A DNA stretch of 64,000 bases from Proteus vulgaris (GCF_023100685.1 NZ_CP090064.1:3658001-3722000), one strand, 5' to 3'; numbered from the stretch's first letter, positions 53,562-63,092 are shown. The notes: generated by a model not told the origin, from the letters alone. Translations and numbers: made by a program.

Positions 53562-54176
53562 CAATGGTGATCTTCTGGTTGATAGGCGAGTGAATGTAAG
53601 GCACTGATATATTTATATAACTAATAATTAAAGTGACTATAAAGACATTCAACCCGCAAGTTAATCTTAATTGGCGCTTATTTTCGCCTATCTTGTCTGT
53701 ATAAACAATCAATGGTTACTATTTTATCTGCTTGAGGGAGTGATGCCTAGTGTTTGAAAAAATTAATCATATCTATTGCTTTATAGAGCAACGTTGTTTC
53801 ATTGATACTCCCAAGACAACTATTTTACTAAGAATTCTATAAACTGGCTTTATGAGCTACTAATAAAGCCAAGAATTAGCCTATTTATTTTAGGTTAAAA
53901 GCGGGATTGAATATAATATTTAAAATAAATGTACATTTATTTTAATTTTAATTCTGTATATTTAGAGACTAATCACTTTATTTAAAACAAAACCAAATAC
54001 TCGATTTACTTATTTTATATATCGTTCACTATTTTAACACCGTTATAATCACATTAACCTCACAATGAAAGCATGACAAAAGTGAAATTAACTTGATAAA
54101 TTTCCATTAAGTAAAAATAAAGATAAATTTTAAATGAAATCAATAAAAAATAAAATTCAATCACTCCGTATAAAAT
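53562..54176. other. Intergenic region upstream of prfC
   Basis: About 600 bp of AT-rich DNA with no open frame of 60 codons. It should hold the prfC promoter. No repeat or RNA gene was recognised. Confidence 0.45.
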
Positions 54177-54177
54177 A

Positions 54178-54213
54178 AAAAAACGCCCAAAAAAAGGCGC
54201 TTTAAATTTAACT
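54178..54213 (-). terminator. Possible terminator after rimI
   Basis: On the minus strand GCGCC and GGGCGT flank a T7 loop and are followed by T7A. The stem is short and has a mismatch, so efficiency is uncertain. Confidence 0.5.
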
Positions 54214-54228
54214 TAAATAAAGATTTAA

Positions 54229-54675
54229 TTAGAAAGAAATAGGATAAGCCATGATAATCGCATCTTCATTTCCCGTTTTTGTTGGGTAATAGTTTTTGCG
54301 TTTTGAAACAAAATTAAATCCTATAGATTCATAGAGATTGAACGCTTTTTCATTAGATTCTCGTACCTCTAACCACAAGGTAGTGATATTTTTTTTCTCA
54401 AGTGTTTCAATCAGTTCCAATAAAAGTGCCTTACCGTAACCTTTCCCCTGATAATCAGGATGGATTGCAATATTAAAAAGTGTTGCCTCATCTAATATTA
54501 ATTGCGTAATTGCAAAACCTACAATAATATTATCAATGCAAATTTTCAGATTAAAATAATGACTTCCTTGGTTACTATAAAATGTTTCTTCACTCCAAGG
54601 GAATGAATGACTTAATTTTTCTATTTGCCATGCTAAAGGTAAATCAGCAGGGTTTAAGGGTGAAATGGTCTTCAT
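54229..54675 (-). CDS. rimI: Ribosomal protein S18 alanine N-acetyltransferase RimI
   Basis: This 148-residue GNAT protein matches E. coli RimI (148): ADLPLAWQIEKLSHSFPWSEETF, the acetyl-CoA loop QGKGYGKALL, LWLEVRESNEKAFNLYESIGF and the end NYYPTKTGNEDAIIMAYPIS. It acetylates the N-terminal Ala of ribosomal protein S18. The ATG at 54675 matches the E. coli start and overlaps the end of holD by 32 bp, as in other enterobacteria. Confidence 0.95.
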   Translation of the reverse strand: MKTISPLNPADLPLAWQIEKLSHSFPWSEETFYSNQGSHYFNLKICIDNIIVGFAITQLILDEATLFNIAIHPDYQGKGYGKALLLELIETLEKKNITTLWLEVRESNEKAFNLYESIGFNFVSKRKNYYPTKTGNEDAIIMAYPISF

Positions 54676-55054
54676 ATTGATAGATTTGTTTCCAAAGATC
54701 GCGTTTTGCATCGGCATCAAAATATAATTGATGCAATGAAGGGCTTCTCAAAGAAGTATATTCCGAGGGAAGAATGAGATCAGTGCCTAATAACCAGCAG
54801 GGAAGATCAAATGATTCTGTGAGCATGCTCACATCGTCTGTTGTAATACAATAGATTTCGTTTTTATCTATCCCCATGGCGCTAAAAATATCAGAGAAAA
54901 GCCCGTTATTTAGATCAACGGTATCATCAGTAATGATAAGTAAACGTGTTGTATCCGGAAATTGAACAGAATGCTCGCCTTTTAACACTGCGGGCTTACG
55001 AAGTACCCACTGACGAATTCCTAGTTGGGATAACATTCTGTCTTTACGGCTCAT
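54644..55054 (-). CDS. holD: DNA polymerase III psi subunit HolD
   Basis: This 136-residue protein is collinear with E. coli HolD (137): MSRKDRMLSQLGIRQWVLRKPAVLKGEHSV carries the chi-binding N-terminal segment, followed by LLIITDD and LGTDLILPSEYTSLRSPSLHQLYFDADAKRDLWKQIYQYE. Psi links chi (HolC) to the clamp loader. It is divergent from rsmC and upstream of rimI, the conserved enterobacterial order. Confidence 0.94.
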   Translation of the reverse strand: MSRKDRMLSQLGIRQWVLRKPAVLKGEHSVQFPDTTRLLIITDDTVDLNNGLFSDIFSAMGIDKNEIYCITTDDVSMLTESFDLPCWLLGTDLILPSEYTSLRSPSLHQLYFDADAKRDLWKQIYQYEDHFTLKPC

Positions 55055-55183
55055 TATGCTTACCTATCAAGTGTAGAACAACGGTACATAGTATCAGAGG
55101 GCATAAACTACGCCAATAAATAGCGTCGGTTTCTTTATATCTGATATCATGCGTCTTATGTTTTTTAAGGAGTAATAATCATA

Positions 55184-56200
55184 ATGTCCTCACTGTCCCC
55201 TGCTAGCGAAGTTATTCTTCGTCACCTAGATCATTTCGCAGACAGGCATGTACTTATTGCAGGTGATCTTCAAGATACTTTTGCAGCACAGATCCAGGCG
55301 AAAAGTGTCAGAGCATATACAAACCAATATCACCAATGGTTACCATTACTAAAATCAATGGGTGATAATGCACTCTTCGGTTTAGTTGCAGATCAATCCT
55401 TTGTAAAATATTGCAATACCTTGATCTATTTTTGGCCTAAAAATAAAAACGAAGCCACTTTCCAACTGCGTAGCCTTTGCTCTAACTTACAAGTGGGTAC
55501 TGAAATCTTTATCGTCGGTGAAAACCGTAGCGGTGTTAAAAGTGCAACCGAATTAATGAACGGTATCGCTAAACTTAAAAAAATAGATTCAGCACGCCGT
55601 TGTAGCTTATTTTTTGGTACACAAACATATCAAACACTGTTTGACCGTAATAACTGGTGGCAAACTTATCGCCATAACGATTTAACCGTAATGGCATTAC
55701 CGGGTGTCTTTAGCCAAAATGCATTAGATGAAGGTAGCCGTTTATTACTTTCAACTTTTGATGATGCAATGGTTGGTGATTTACTAGATATGGCATGTGG
55801 TTGTGGTGTTCTTGCTACAGTATTAGGCAAGAAAAACCCAATGCTGAAACTCACTTTGTGTGATGTAAATGCAGCTGCAATTTCTTCCAGTATTGCGACA
55901 TTAAATGTGAATGAATTAGAAGGCCGAGTGATTGCGAGTAATGTCTATTCTGCCGTTGAGGAAACTTATGATTGGATAATCTCAAATCCGCCTTTCCATG
56001 ATGGTTTAGGTACAAGCTATACTGCTGCTGAAGATATTATTCGCCTTGCACCTAATTACCTAAAAAAAGGGGGAAAATTACGCATTGTAGCGAATTCATT
56101 TATCCCTTATCCAGACATTCTGGATCATGTATTTGGCTCTCATGAAGTGCTTGCATCAACAGGTAAATTTAAAGTTTACCAAGCCACCAAGAAAGATTAA
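55184..56200 (+). CDS. rsmC: 16S rRNA (guanine-1207-N2) methyltransferase RsmC
   Basis: This 338-residue enzyme has a catalytically inactive N-terminal methyltransferase-like half and an active C-terminal half: the SAM loop LLDMACGCGVLATVLG (about residue 205) and the catalytic ISNPPFHDG motif (about 270). It matches E. coli RsmC (343). It methylates G1207 in the 30S subunit. The start follows AAGGAG-like TTAAGGAG. A terminator follows. Confidence 0.96.
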   Translation: MSSLSPASEVILRHLDHFADRHVLIAGDLQDTFAAQIQAKSVRAYTNQYHQWLPLLKSMGDNALFGLVADQSFVKYCNTLIYFWPKNKNEATFQLRSLCSNLQVGTEIFIVGENRSGVKSATELMNGIAKLKKIDSARRCSLFFGTQTYQTLFDRNNWWQTYRHNDLTVMALPGVFSQNALDEGSRLLLSTFDDAMVGDLLDMACGCGVLATVLGKKNPMLKLTLCDVNAAAISSSIATLNVNELEGRVIASNVYSAVEETYDWIISNPPFHDGLGTSYTAAEDIIRLAPNYLKKGGKLRIVANSFIPYPDILDHVFGSHEVLASTGKFKVYQATKKD

Positions 56201-56206
56201 TCACAG

Positions 56207-56237
56207 GCCCTGTTATCTAAAACAGGGCTTTATTTTT
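56207..56237 (+). terminator. Rho-independent terminator of rsmC
   Basis: GCCCTGTT and AACAGGGC form a perfect 8-bp stem with a 6-base loop, then TTTATTTTT. Confidence 0.92.
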
Positions 56238-56308
56238 GGGCTGATTTTAAGTGATAATTCAAGGTGTTTTATTTTTCATCACTAAGATAATTTAATGATA
56301 AAAAATAA

Positions 56309-56336
56309 TTGACGCCAAAAATAAAAGGCCTAAAAT
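56309..56336 (+). promoter_or_regulatory. Promoter of the tRNA-Leu pair
   Basis: TTGACG (56309-56314) and TAAAAT (56331-56336) are 16 bp apart and are followed by a GC-rich stretch (TCGCC) typical of stringently controlled stable-RNA promoters. Transcription would start about 27 bases before the first tRNA. Confidence 0.75.
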
Positions 56337-56369
56337 TCGCCTCCTATCTACAAAGATAATGTTTAGATT

Positions 56370-56456
56370 GCGAGGGTGGCGGAATTGGTAGACGCGCTAG
56401 CTTCAGGTGTTAGTGTCCTTACGGACGTGGGGGTTCAAGTCCCCCTTTTCGCACCA
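56370..56456 (+). tRNA. tRNA-Leu (CAG)
   Basis: This is an 87-base class II tRNA with a long variable arm (GTTAGTG...ACGGACGT region), TTCAAGT in the T loop, GGTAGAC in the D loop and an encoded 3' CCA. The anticodon CAG is at 56404-56406. The acceptor stem GCGAGGG pairs with TTTTCGC using several G-T wobbles. It corresponds to the leuV/P/Q type of E. coli. Confidence 0.97.
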
Positions 56457-56494
56457 AACACACTTTTTGTAGAGCTAAATAATTGAGTAAGACT

Positions 56495-56581
56495 GCGAGG
56501 ATGGCGGAATTGGTAGACGCGCTAGCTTCAGGTGTTAGTGTTCTTACGGACGTGGGGGTTCAAGTCCCCCTCTTCGCACCA
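56495..56581 (+). tRNA. tRNA-Leu (CAG), second copy
   Basis: This is an 87-base tRNA nearly identical to the first, with anticodon CAG at 56529-56531 and encoded CCA. Differences from copy 1 lie at the base of the acceptor stem (GCGAGGA pairing with TCTTCGC, better paired than copy 1) and one base in the variable arm (TTC for TCC). The 38-bp spacer implies a single transcript. Confidence 0.97.
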
Positions 56582-56645
56582 CTCAATTAACCTTTCTTTT
56601 CCTTTGTTAACCCCCAGTTAATAATCCTTTATTGCTTTCTATTCA

Positions 56646-56909
56646 TTATCCATAATATGTGGCTAACAGTGTCATTAAACTATAAGTCAACACAACTCCA
56701 GCAGGGATCATCACCCACATCTGCAATTTCTTATGGAATAACATCAATGTTGATAGCAGCATTGAAACAACTAAAACTAACGTAAATGCAGATGTTCCAG
56801 CAATAGAGTGCATAATGACGGTAAGTAAAGAAGAAACAGCTAACATTTCCCATAAACTGATACGAGATGTCCAAGAAGTGACTGGAGATAAACGTGTTGA
56901 TTTAGCCAT
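56646..56909 (-). CDS. Small inner-membrane protein (DUF1435-like)
   Basis: This 87-residue protein has a basic N-terminus and three hydrophobic segments (about residues 20-36, 40-57 and 66-85). A protein of this kind (DUF1435 family) lies beside the leucine tRNA genes in E. coli, which supports the assignment by position. Function unknown. The start has TGAGTTATT upstream rather than a strong ribosome-binding site. Confidence 0.65.
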   Translation of the reverse strand: MAKSTRLSPVTSWTSRISLWEMLAVSSLLTVIMHSIAGTSAFTLVLVVSMLLSTLMLFHKKLQMWVMIPAGVVLTYSLMTLLATYYG

Positions 56910-57035
56910 AATAACTCACCATTAATGATAATGATTTTCATTATTATATATAACACCGGTACTAAATCAACTTATATAAAGAAAAAAAACTCTCTATATC
57001 CTTAATTTTTAAAGGGTTAAAGCGTTTTCTACAAT

Positions 57036-57072
57036 ATAAAAAACGCCTTCTCATTCTCACGAAAAGGCGTTT
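57036..57072 (-). terminator. Terminator of the acetyltransferase gene
   Basis: AAACGCCTT and AAGGCGTTT pair as a 9-bp stem. On the minus strand the stem is followed by TTTATATTG after T3 of the stem itself, giving a T6 run. It lies 29 bp past the stop at 57101. Confidence 0.85.
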
Positions 57073-57100
57073 GATTTTATCATGTTATTAATAAACGAAA

Positions 57101-57649
57101 TTATGCGTTATTTGACTTTATAAAATAAAAGACCAAATGAATATCTTCTGGCTCTCTTTCATAAAGTTCAGGATCAGGAATATCAATTAAGCGGCACCCT
57201 AGATGCTGATAAAAATTCACACTATTTTCAGATGGTGTTGATGAGATATATAATCCATCCGCACCGTTTTCCTTCGCATATTTCACGCAATAGTCAAAGA
57301 GTATTCGTGCTAAACCTTGCCCACGTTGCTGGTGGCTAACATGTAAAAAAGAGAGTTGAAGTAGACTACCATTTTTACCGCGCTTTTTCGGATCAACACT
57401 TGCCGCTGCGACCAATCGATCACGCTCAAAAACGCCCCAAAAAGGCGCTCCTCGATCAAAGCTTTCAAGTAAAACAGGGGTGTAATGTTCCGTTTCACCT
57501 TCTGGCCAACCTTTCATATCAAAGCGTTGCTCTGATAAAAGCAACTTTCCTTCTTTTAATACATATAGTTTTTCAATAAGCTCAGTTCTATCGATTTCCC
57601 AAACTTGTGGAATTTCATTTCGTGTTAATTGACGAATAACATTTTTCAT
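57101..57649 (-). CDS. GNAT-family N-acetyltransferase
   Basis: This 182-residue protein has the GNAT acetyl-CoA motif HQQRGQGLARILFDYCVKYAKENGADGLYISSTPSENSVNFYQHLGCRLI. The N-terminal part (VWEIDRTELIEKLYVLKEGKLLL...FDMKGWPEGETEHY) is not from a named family I recognise. Substrate unknown. It starts 2 bp after the yjbB stop and is therefore co-transcribed with it. Confidence 0.85.
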   Translation of the reverse strand: MKNVIRQLTRNEIPQVWEIDRTELIEKLYVLKEGKLLLSEQRFDMKGWPEGETEHYTPVLLESFDRGAPFWGVFERDRLVAAASVDPKKRGKNGSLLQLSFLHVSHQQRGQGLARILFDYCVKYAKENGADGLYISSTPSENSVNFYQHLGCRLIDIPDPELYEREPEDIHLVFYFIKSNNA

Positions 57650-57651
57650 TA

Positions 57652-59283
57652 TTAAAGATTAACCTGTTCTGATGATGATTCACTTCGTTCTAGTGCGTGG
57701 TAAGCCACCGCACAGAATAAGGAATTCAACCGTTTCATATCACCAAGCAAACTGGTATGCAGAGAACTAGTTTCAATGCTTTGCATATTATGCAAATGAA
57801 GACGTTCTACATGTGCAAACGAGTAACGTTGGTTGAGTAAACGGAAACGATGTTTTGCTCGACGTAACTTACGAGCATGTTCCATGTTGCCGGAAACAAA
57901 TACCGACATCGCCAGATTCAGATTACTTTGCAGACGCTCAAGGAGTGTCTGTAATTCACGACGCCCTTCCTCCGATAAAAATAAGTGATGATTTAAACCT
58001 TTACTCACCACTTCAACTGACATGCGTGCAATAATAGCGGATGATTGTTGTAAATTCATCGCTGTATCAATAATTTCGGCCCAACGTCGAGAATCTTCAG
58101 TGCCCAGATCATGCTGTTGAATTTGCGCCATGTACAATTTAATACTGCTATGAAGCAATTCAACCTCTTCTTCTAACTGACTAATTTCCCTTTTCTGCTG
58201 ACGATCACCTTCCATTAATGCAATAAAACGTTGCAACATTTGTTCTACAACATCACCTAATCGTAGTGATTCTCTAACCGCATTAGCGATAGCTAAAGAT
58301 GGTGTATCAATAGCAGATTGATCCAAATAACGAGGCGCAACTTCAGATCCTGCGACTGGTAATTCCGGAATAAGTCTCTGACATAATTTTGCCATTATGC
58401 CGACAAAAGGGATCATCAATACACAGCGTGCAAGATTATAGATAACATGAAAATAGATAACGACTTCTGCTGGAGAAAAACCGTATTGCTGAATTTTATT
58501 CGCAATTAAGGTTATCCAAGGTAAAACCAGAAATGCACCAATCAATTTAAAAAATAGACTTCCTAATACAACTTGGCGAGAAACAACATTTTGTCCTCGG
58601 CTACTCATTAATGCCAGTAAACCACTACCAATATTAGAACCAATCACAATGCATAAGCTGATATACAAAGGCATTAACCCTGTTGCACTTAATGTCGCAG
58701 TTAATAACACTGCAGCAAGGCTTGAATAACTCACCATGGCAAACAAAGCGCCCACTAAGAGAGCTAAAACAGTGTCCCCACTTAATGATATAAAGATAGC
58801 TTGTACCGCACTCGCATGAGTAATTGGCTCTGCGGATGTCACGATAAGTTGCAAAGCGAGAATAATTAAACCAAGACCAATCCCTACACGCCCAAGTTGC
58901 CCAACTCGCTCTTTTTTACGACTTAAAAAAGTAATGACCCCAATAAGAATAAGAAGTGGAGATAACCAAGAGAGATCAAACGTCAGCACTCGTGCCATAA
59001 GTGCCGTACCTACATCCGCACCTAACATAATAACAAGTGCAGGTGTAATCGAAATAAGTCCTTGCGTCACAAAAGAGATAACCAAAAGTGCCGTTGCATT
59101 ACTGCTCTGGACTAATGCCGTTACCCCAACCCCCGCAAGGAAAGCGTTGGATTTTTTATTAATACTTTTACCTAAAATGCGGCGCAAATCAGAGCCAAAG
59201 ACACGCATGATCCCTGTACGAACAATATGTGTTCCCCAGACAAGAAGCGCGACTGATGAGAGTAAATGAAGCAGTGTCAGCAT
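57652..59283 (-). CDS. yjbB: Na/Pi cotransporter family protein YjbB
   Basis: This 543-residue protein is the same length as E. coli YjbB. It has two Na/Pi-cotransporter repeats with the QSSNATALLV signature (about residue 58) and SYSSLAAVLLTATL (about 185), about eight membrane segments, and a C-terminal PhoU-like helical domain (from about 330: RESLRLGDVVEQMLQRFIALMEG, SRRWAEIIDTAMNLQQSSAIIARM). In E. coli YjbB exports phosphate. It lies one gene from phoA, but no Pho box was seen directly upstream. Confidence 0.93.
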   Translation of the reverse strand: MLTLLHLLSSVALLVWGTHIVRTGIMRVFGSDLRRILGKSINKKSNAFLAGVGVTALVQSSNATALLVISFVTQGLISITPALVIMLGADVGTALMARVLTFDLSWLSPLLILIGVITFLSRKKERVGQLGRVGIGLGLIILALQLIVTSAEPITHASAVQAIFISLSGDTVLALLVGALFAMVSYSSLAAVLLTATLSATGLMPLYISLCIVIGSNIGSGLLALMSSRGQNVVSRQVVLGSLFFKLIGAFLVLPWITLIANKIQQYGFSPAEVVIYFHVIYNLARCVLMIPFVGIMAKLCQRLIPELPVAGSEVAPRYLDQSAIDTPSLAIANAVRESLRLGDVVEQMLQRFIALMEGDRQQKREISQLEEEVELLHSSIKLYMAQIQQHDLGTEDSRRWAEIIDTAMNLQQSSAIIARMSVEVVSKGLNHHLFLSEEGRRELQTLLERLQSNLNLAMSVFVSGNMEHARKLRRAKHRFRLLNQRYSFAHVERLHLHNMQSIETSSLHTSLLGDMKRLNSLFCAVAYHALERSESSSEQVNL

Positions 59284-59593
59284 AGAAATAATAACCTTAT
59301 TTTTATCGTTGTTTGTTTGACTCTGTTCTCCTTCAATCTCATAAAAAGAGAAAGACCATGAGCAGATAATACATCTGAGAAAAGATTTTTATTGGTAATA
59401 CCTAAATAACGTAGAGTGTTATTAGATAAAAAGATATTGCAACTTAAGTGCAATAATCAATGGAGAAGTTGAGAATATTACATAGATATATTTGTAAATT
59501 CTGTTGATTATAACAGAGAATGTGTAATTTTCAAAATCAGACTATAAATAACCTATTGATTTATTATCATTTTATTTTCTTATATTTATTTTT
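59284..59593. other. Intergenic region upstream of yjbB
   Basis: AT-rich DNA with no open frame and no clear operator. It should contain the yjbB promoter. Confidence 0.4.
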
Positions 59594-59633
59594 AATAAAA
59601 AAACGCGACTAGAGGGTATCTCTCTGAGTCGCG
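59594..59633 (-). terminator. Terminator of phoA
   Basis: CGCGACT and AGTCGCG form the base of a stem-loop with further AGAG/CTCT pairing inside. On the minus strand it is followed by T7A. It lies 68 bp past the phoA stop. Confidence 0.85.
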
Positions 59634-59701
59634 CAAAAATACAACAATTTAGTAAGGCAATTCGACTACAAGTTCAGACAGACTACAGTATTAATTTAAA
59701 T

Positions 59702-61141
59702 TTATTTCAGACCCATTGCATCACGCATTGTGAAGAATAAGTCTGTTTGGTCAGTTAATCCAACCACATTAGCCGCATGCGGACCATAAGCAGCCACACG
59801 CAATTGCGCACCAGTATGCTCTTGAGATTCTTCTTCCGAGTTACCGTAATTCACCACCATAACTGCGCCATCTTTAGTGATAAGCGCTTGTGTTAAGCCA
59901 CTTGATTTCACATCCGCTTCAATAATCTGGCTTGAATGCGCATGGTCAGCGGTGACAATAATCAACGTATCACCGTTTTGTTTAGCAAAATCTAAACCGA
60001 TCTGTACAGCTTCATCTAACGCAACAGTTTCACCTATTTGTCCACAAGGATTAGCATTATGATCTTGCTTATCAATAGAGGCACTTTCAACTTGTAAGAA
60101 GAAACCGTTTTCATTAGTTTTCAGTAAATCGATCGCTTTTTTAGTCATTTGTGCCAATGTTGGCGCATTAGGATCGAGTTTAGAGTTAGGTTTGCACTCT
60201 AATGGTGGATTATTGATATTGCCATGATAAACCGCTTTAGGACCTTCCCACGCAACAGCCATATTACCTTCATGGAATAAACCTAATACCGGTTTATCCT
60301 GATTTGCCAAAGTAATTGCGTCTAACGATTTTGCATCTTTGACGATTTGATAACCACGCTCAATAGCTTGTTGCTCTAACGTTTTACCTTTGTATTCCCC
60401 CACAGCGGCGGTTTGAGCGAAACTTTTTGCACCGCCCCCCAATGTAACGTCTGCACGAGTCACTAATAATTGCTCAGAGATAGAACCTTTGCCGCCATTT
60501 TCTAATGCATTAGTTGAGCATTTTTCTAAGGTTTCAACGGGACCATAACATTTACGTCCAGTGACATGAGAAAATAGTGCGGCAGGTGTCGCATCTTGAA
60601 TTTCAGATGTAGTCACGTTCCCTGTTGCCTTTCCATTGGCTTTTGCTAATTCCAAAATGGTTTGGTGATCCTTACCAAATACATCAATCCCTAATGCACC
60701 ATTATAAGTTTTCACACCAGAAGCCCATGCTGTTGCTGAGGCTGCCGAATCTGTTACATAGTTAGGTTTTTGTGTTTTTCTATCTAATGAATAGTGTGTG
60801 TATTGACCCGTCATCGGTAACGCATCAATGCCTTTAAAAAACCCGCCCGCACCTTCAGCGTAGTTACGTGCAACAGTGATTTCAGAATCCCCCATGCCAT
60901 CACCAATAAAGAGGATCACATTTTTCGCTTGGTTATTATTTAAAGCTGCTTTTAATGCCTCAGTTTGATCTTGAGTCATACGGCGAGCACCACCAAATTC
61001 CGTGATATTACCTTTTGCTGCGCGATCTTGAGCCAAAATTGCATCAGCAGCAACGGGAGCTGCAAAAGAAGAGAAACTCGCACCAGCCAATAGCGTTGTT
61101 ACAATAACGGATAAAATAGAACGTTGGTAACGATGAGACAT
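59702..61141 (-). CDS. phoA: Alkaline phosphatase PhoA
   Basis: This 479-residue periplasmic enzyme has a signal peptide ending ...SSFAAP. Metal and active-site motifs are [10 protein letters not shown] (Asp ligand), [15 protein letters not shown] with the phosphorylated Ser at about precursor position 132, [16 protein letters not shown] (Asp/His zinc ligands), VTADHAHSS and QEHTGAQL (His ligand). Four cysteines support the two usual disulfides. It releases phosphate from organic esters during phosphate starvation. A triple Pho-box array lies upstream. Confidence 0.97.
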   Translation of the reverse strand: MSHRYQRSILSVIVTTLLAGASFSSFAAPVAADAILAQDRAAKGNITEFGGARRMTQDQTEALKAALNNNQAKNVILFIGDGMGDSEITVARNYAEGAGGFFKGIDALPMTGQYTHYSLDRKTQKPNYVTDSAASATAWASGVKTYNGALGIDVFGKDHQTILELAKANGKATGNVTTSEIQDATPAALFSHVTGRKCYGPVETLEKCSTNALENGGKGSISEQLLVTRADVTLGGGAKSFAQTAAVGEYKGKTLEQQAIERGYQIVKDAKSLDAITLANQDKPVLGLFHEGNMAVAWEGPKAVYHGNINNPPLECKPNSKLDPNAPTLAQMTKKAIDLLKTNENGFFLQVESASIDKQDHNANPCGQIGETVALDEAVQIGLDFAKQNGDTLIIVTADHAHSSQIIEADVKSSGLTQALITKDGAVMVVNYGNSEEESQEHTGAQLRVAAYGPHAANVVGLTDQTDLFFTMRDAMGLK

Positions 61142-61247
61142 AGCTTTTTCCTTGCACTCTAAAGTAAAAAAACAGGGTTAATGTTTTAAGTCAGAAAAAG
61201 CTTACGGCAGTTAAATGACAAAGAAATGAAGAGTAAAAGCGATTTTG

Positions 61248-61276
61248 ATGACAGCTTTATGACAAGTTGGTGACAA
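61248..61276. promoter_or_regulatory. Pho box array (PhoB binding) upstream of phoA
   Basis: On the minus strand three direct repeats at exactly 11-bp intervals read TTGTCAC, TTGTCAT and CTGTCAT (61270-61276, 61259-61265, 61248-61254) with A/T-rich spacers. The last two match the classical 18-bp Pho box. A further TTGTCAT at 61215-61221 is in the same 11-bp phase. Confidence 0.88.
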
Positions 61277-61343
61277 AAAAGAAGCTTATACAATGTATTC
61301 TCATGTATAAGCTTCTCTTGTATTGAGATCGGATTTAAAAATA

Positions 61344-62915
61344 TTAATTTTCTTGTGTTAATGCTTTTGCGCCCAAATACAGTGTTTCACACCAAGAAAT
61401 ATAATCATGCCCACTGGCCATTTCGAGTGATTGAACAGGATAGCCTTTTTGTTCTAAAACCTGTTTCAAGTGGCGATTATTATTTAAAATTCCTCCTTTA
61501 TCACCACGACTTTCAAATAGCCCTGCTTCTAAGAAAAACTGTAATGGTTTTTTATCTGCTTGCTCAAATTGTCGAATAAGCCATTCAGGCTCTTCATTTT
61601 CAGGCGCCCACCAATAAGAGCCAGACATACTCAGCACTTTACCAAAGCGATCAGGGCGATTAAATGCGACCCATGAAGACGCTAATCCACCATAACTTGA
61701 GCCTGATACAATCGTTTCTTCTCCTGATATGTGAATACCTTTCTCTTTTTCTAGCCAAACAAATAATTCATCAGCCAAGAAACGATAAAAATCAGGATTT
61801 GGTGGTAATTCAACACTACGGCGATCACTATCAATACTATCAACAAATAGGATCATCATCGGTGCCAATTTTCCTTCCTCGATCTGTGTATCAAAAAACT
61901 TATCAATACCATATTGGCGACGATAAGTTTGACCATCAAATAATACGAGGATCCGTGGTGTTTCCATTTTTTGGGCTGGCAGGTAAAGTGCTATTTCACG
62001 ATCATTATTTAAGATCTCACTGTGAAAGCGAACAATCTCTGTCTTGCCTTTCATTGTTCTATCAAGAATATCAGGCAATTTGCATTCACGCCTACTGTCT
62101 AACGACAATAAAGAAAAGTGATTATAGATATCCTCAGATTGACTTGGTGAATTTTGGGAATTAAACGGATCGGCTTGTGCCGTGGTTAAAATCGCACGAC
62201 GTTGTTCAAAAGGCTCTGAGTTTTCAATAACAGGTACATCAGGCGCTAATTTATATTGCATTAATGTGTCGTTAGGCACGATATAACTGCGATACCAAAT
62301 ATCACTATTCGCTAAATTCGTTAACGGATCATGATTACCATCAGGTGATCCCAATAAATAAACATTCTTTTTGGCACCTTGCCATAGAAAGGTGACTCGC
62401 TTTTTATCATGATCATAAGGCTCAATCAGAGGAGCCCCTTCTTGGCGTATTTGTTGCCAAAATGCCTGAATATTTTTTTGATCAAGTTGTTTAGCGAGCG
62501 TTTGTAAACGAGGGCTAGTTGGTGCAATACCAGCATTTTTATCTAACGGTTGATAAGGTTGTGTTGTTAGCATGAATTGCCACTGCTTTTTAGCTTCACC
62601 TTGTGCAACTAATTGATAATTTGCCGTTTTAGGTAATAGAAAGCGTACTTTCTGTTGTCCATCAGCGGGAATATCCTTTAACAAACTACGAATATGAGTG
62701 CCGTTTTGTGTCTCTAACCGTAAGTTTTGTATCCCTTTTACGTTTAATTCAACATAACGTTGGCTTTCTAAATGAGCGGTAAAACACAACGTATTGTTGT
62801 TATCAAACTGACCTGTCATTTCTTTATTTTCAGTTACTGCTAAGCAACTTGCAAAGCTGGGAAAAGAGGCCATCAATGCGCATATCATCAGAGGAATTCT
62901 CACTTTATTTCTCAT
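61344..62915 (-). CDS. Exported enterochelin-esterase-like siderophore hydrolase (Fes family)
   Basis: This 523-residue protein has a signal peptide (ends ...FPSFA-SCLAV) and an N-terminal beta-sandwich. A Fes N-terminal domain (VTFLWQGAKKNVYLLGSPDGNHDPL) and an esterase D-type alpha/beta hydrolase domain follow. The catalytic Ser lies in SGSSYGGLASSW near residue 416, His in SGHDYISW, and an Asp in LVLFDGQTY lines the pocket. E. coli Fes is cytoplasmic and lacks a signal peptide, so this form should act in the periplasm, like Pseudomonas PfeE or IroE, on imported ferric siderophore. A Fur box upstream supports an iron role. Confidence 0.88.
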   Translation of the reverse strand: MRNKVRIPLMICALMASFPSFASCLAVTENKEMTGQFDNNNTLCFTAHLESQRYVELNVKGIQNLRLETQNGTHIRSLLKDIPADGQQKVRFLLPKTANYQLVAQGEAKKQWQFMLTTQPYQPLDKNAGIAPTSPRLQTLAKQLDQKNIQAFWQQIRQEGAPLIEPYDHDKKRVTFLWQGAKKNVYLLGSPDGNHDPLTNLANSDIWYRSYIVPNDTLMQYKLAPDVPVIENSEPFEQRRAILTTAQADPFNSQNSPSQSEDIYNHFSLLSLDSRRECKLPDILDRTMKGKTEIVRFHSEILNNDREIALYLPAQKMETPRILVLFDGQTYRRQYGIDKFFDTQIEEGKLAPMMILFVDSIDSDRRSVELPPNPDFYRFLADELFVWLEKEKGIHISGEETIVSGSSYGGLASSWVAFNRPDRFGKVLSMSGSYWWAPENEEPEWLIRQFEQADKKPLQFFLEAGLFESRGDKGGILNNNRHLKQVLEQKGYPVQSLEMASGHDYISWCETLYLGAKALTQEN

Positions 62916-62938
62916 TATTAACTATTGTGAGAATCAAT

Positions 62939-62957
62939 AGTAATGATAACTGTTATC
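62939..62957. promoter_or_regulatory. Fur box upstream of the siderophore esterase gene
   Basis: AGTAATGATAACTGTTATC matches 14 of 19 bases of the GATAATGATAATCATTATC consensus. It is centred 33 bp before the start codon, where Fe-Fur would block transcription. Confidence 0.8.
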
Positions 62958-63019
62958 AATTCAATAAAAATTAAGCGTGTACAAATTTATAATAAATTTA
63001 GTGCCTCAGTAAAAAATAA

Positions 63020-63054
63020 TAAAAACCTCCCCAATCATTTTGGTTATTGAGGAG
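63020..63054 (-). terminator. Terminator of the TPR/DUF218 gene
   Basis: On the minus strand CTCCTCAAT pairs with ATTGGGGAG (one G-T), followed by GTTTTTATT. It lies 39 bp beyond the stop at 63093. Confidence 0.8.
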
Positions 63055-63092
63055 ATTTCCTTTCTAAACTAATTAACGTTAAAACGCTCCCA

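Noticed and set aside
58934..59269. 111-codon plus-strand open frame inside yjbB
   Set aside because: Antisense to the conserved Na/Pi cotransporter domain; no signal or motif, so treated as a shadow.
61664..62164. 166-codon plus-strand open frame inside the siderophore esterase gene
   Set aside because: It is long but lies fully antisense to a clear Fes-family coding sequence. The translated product is rich in His, Gln and Tyr from reversed codons, with no family resemblance.
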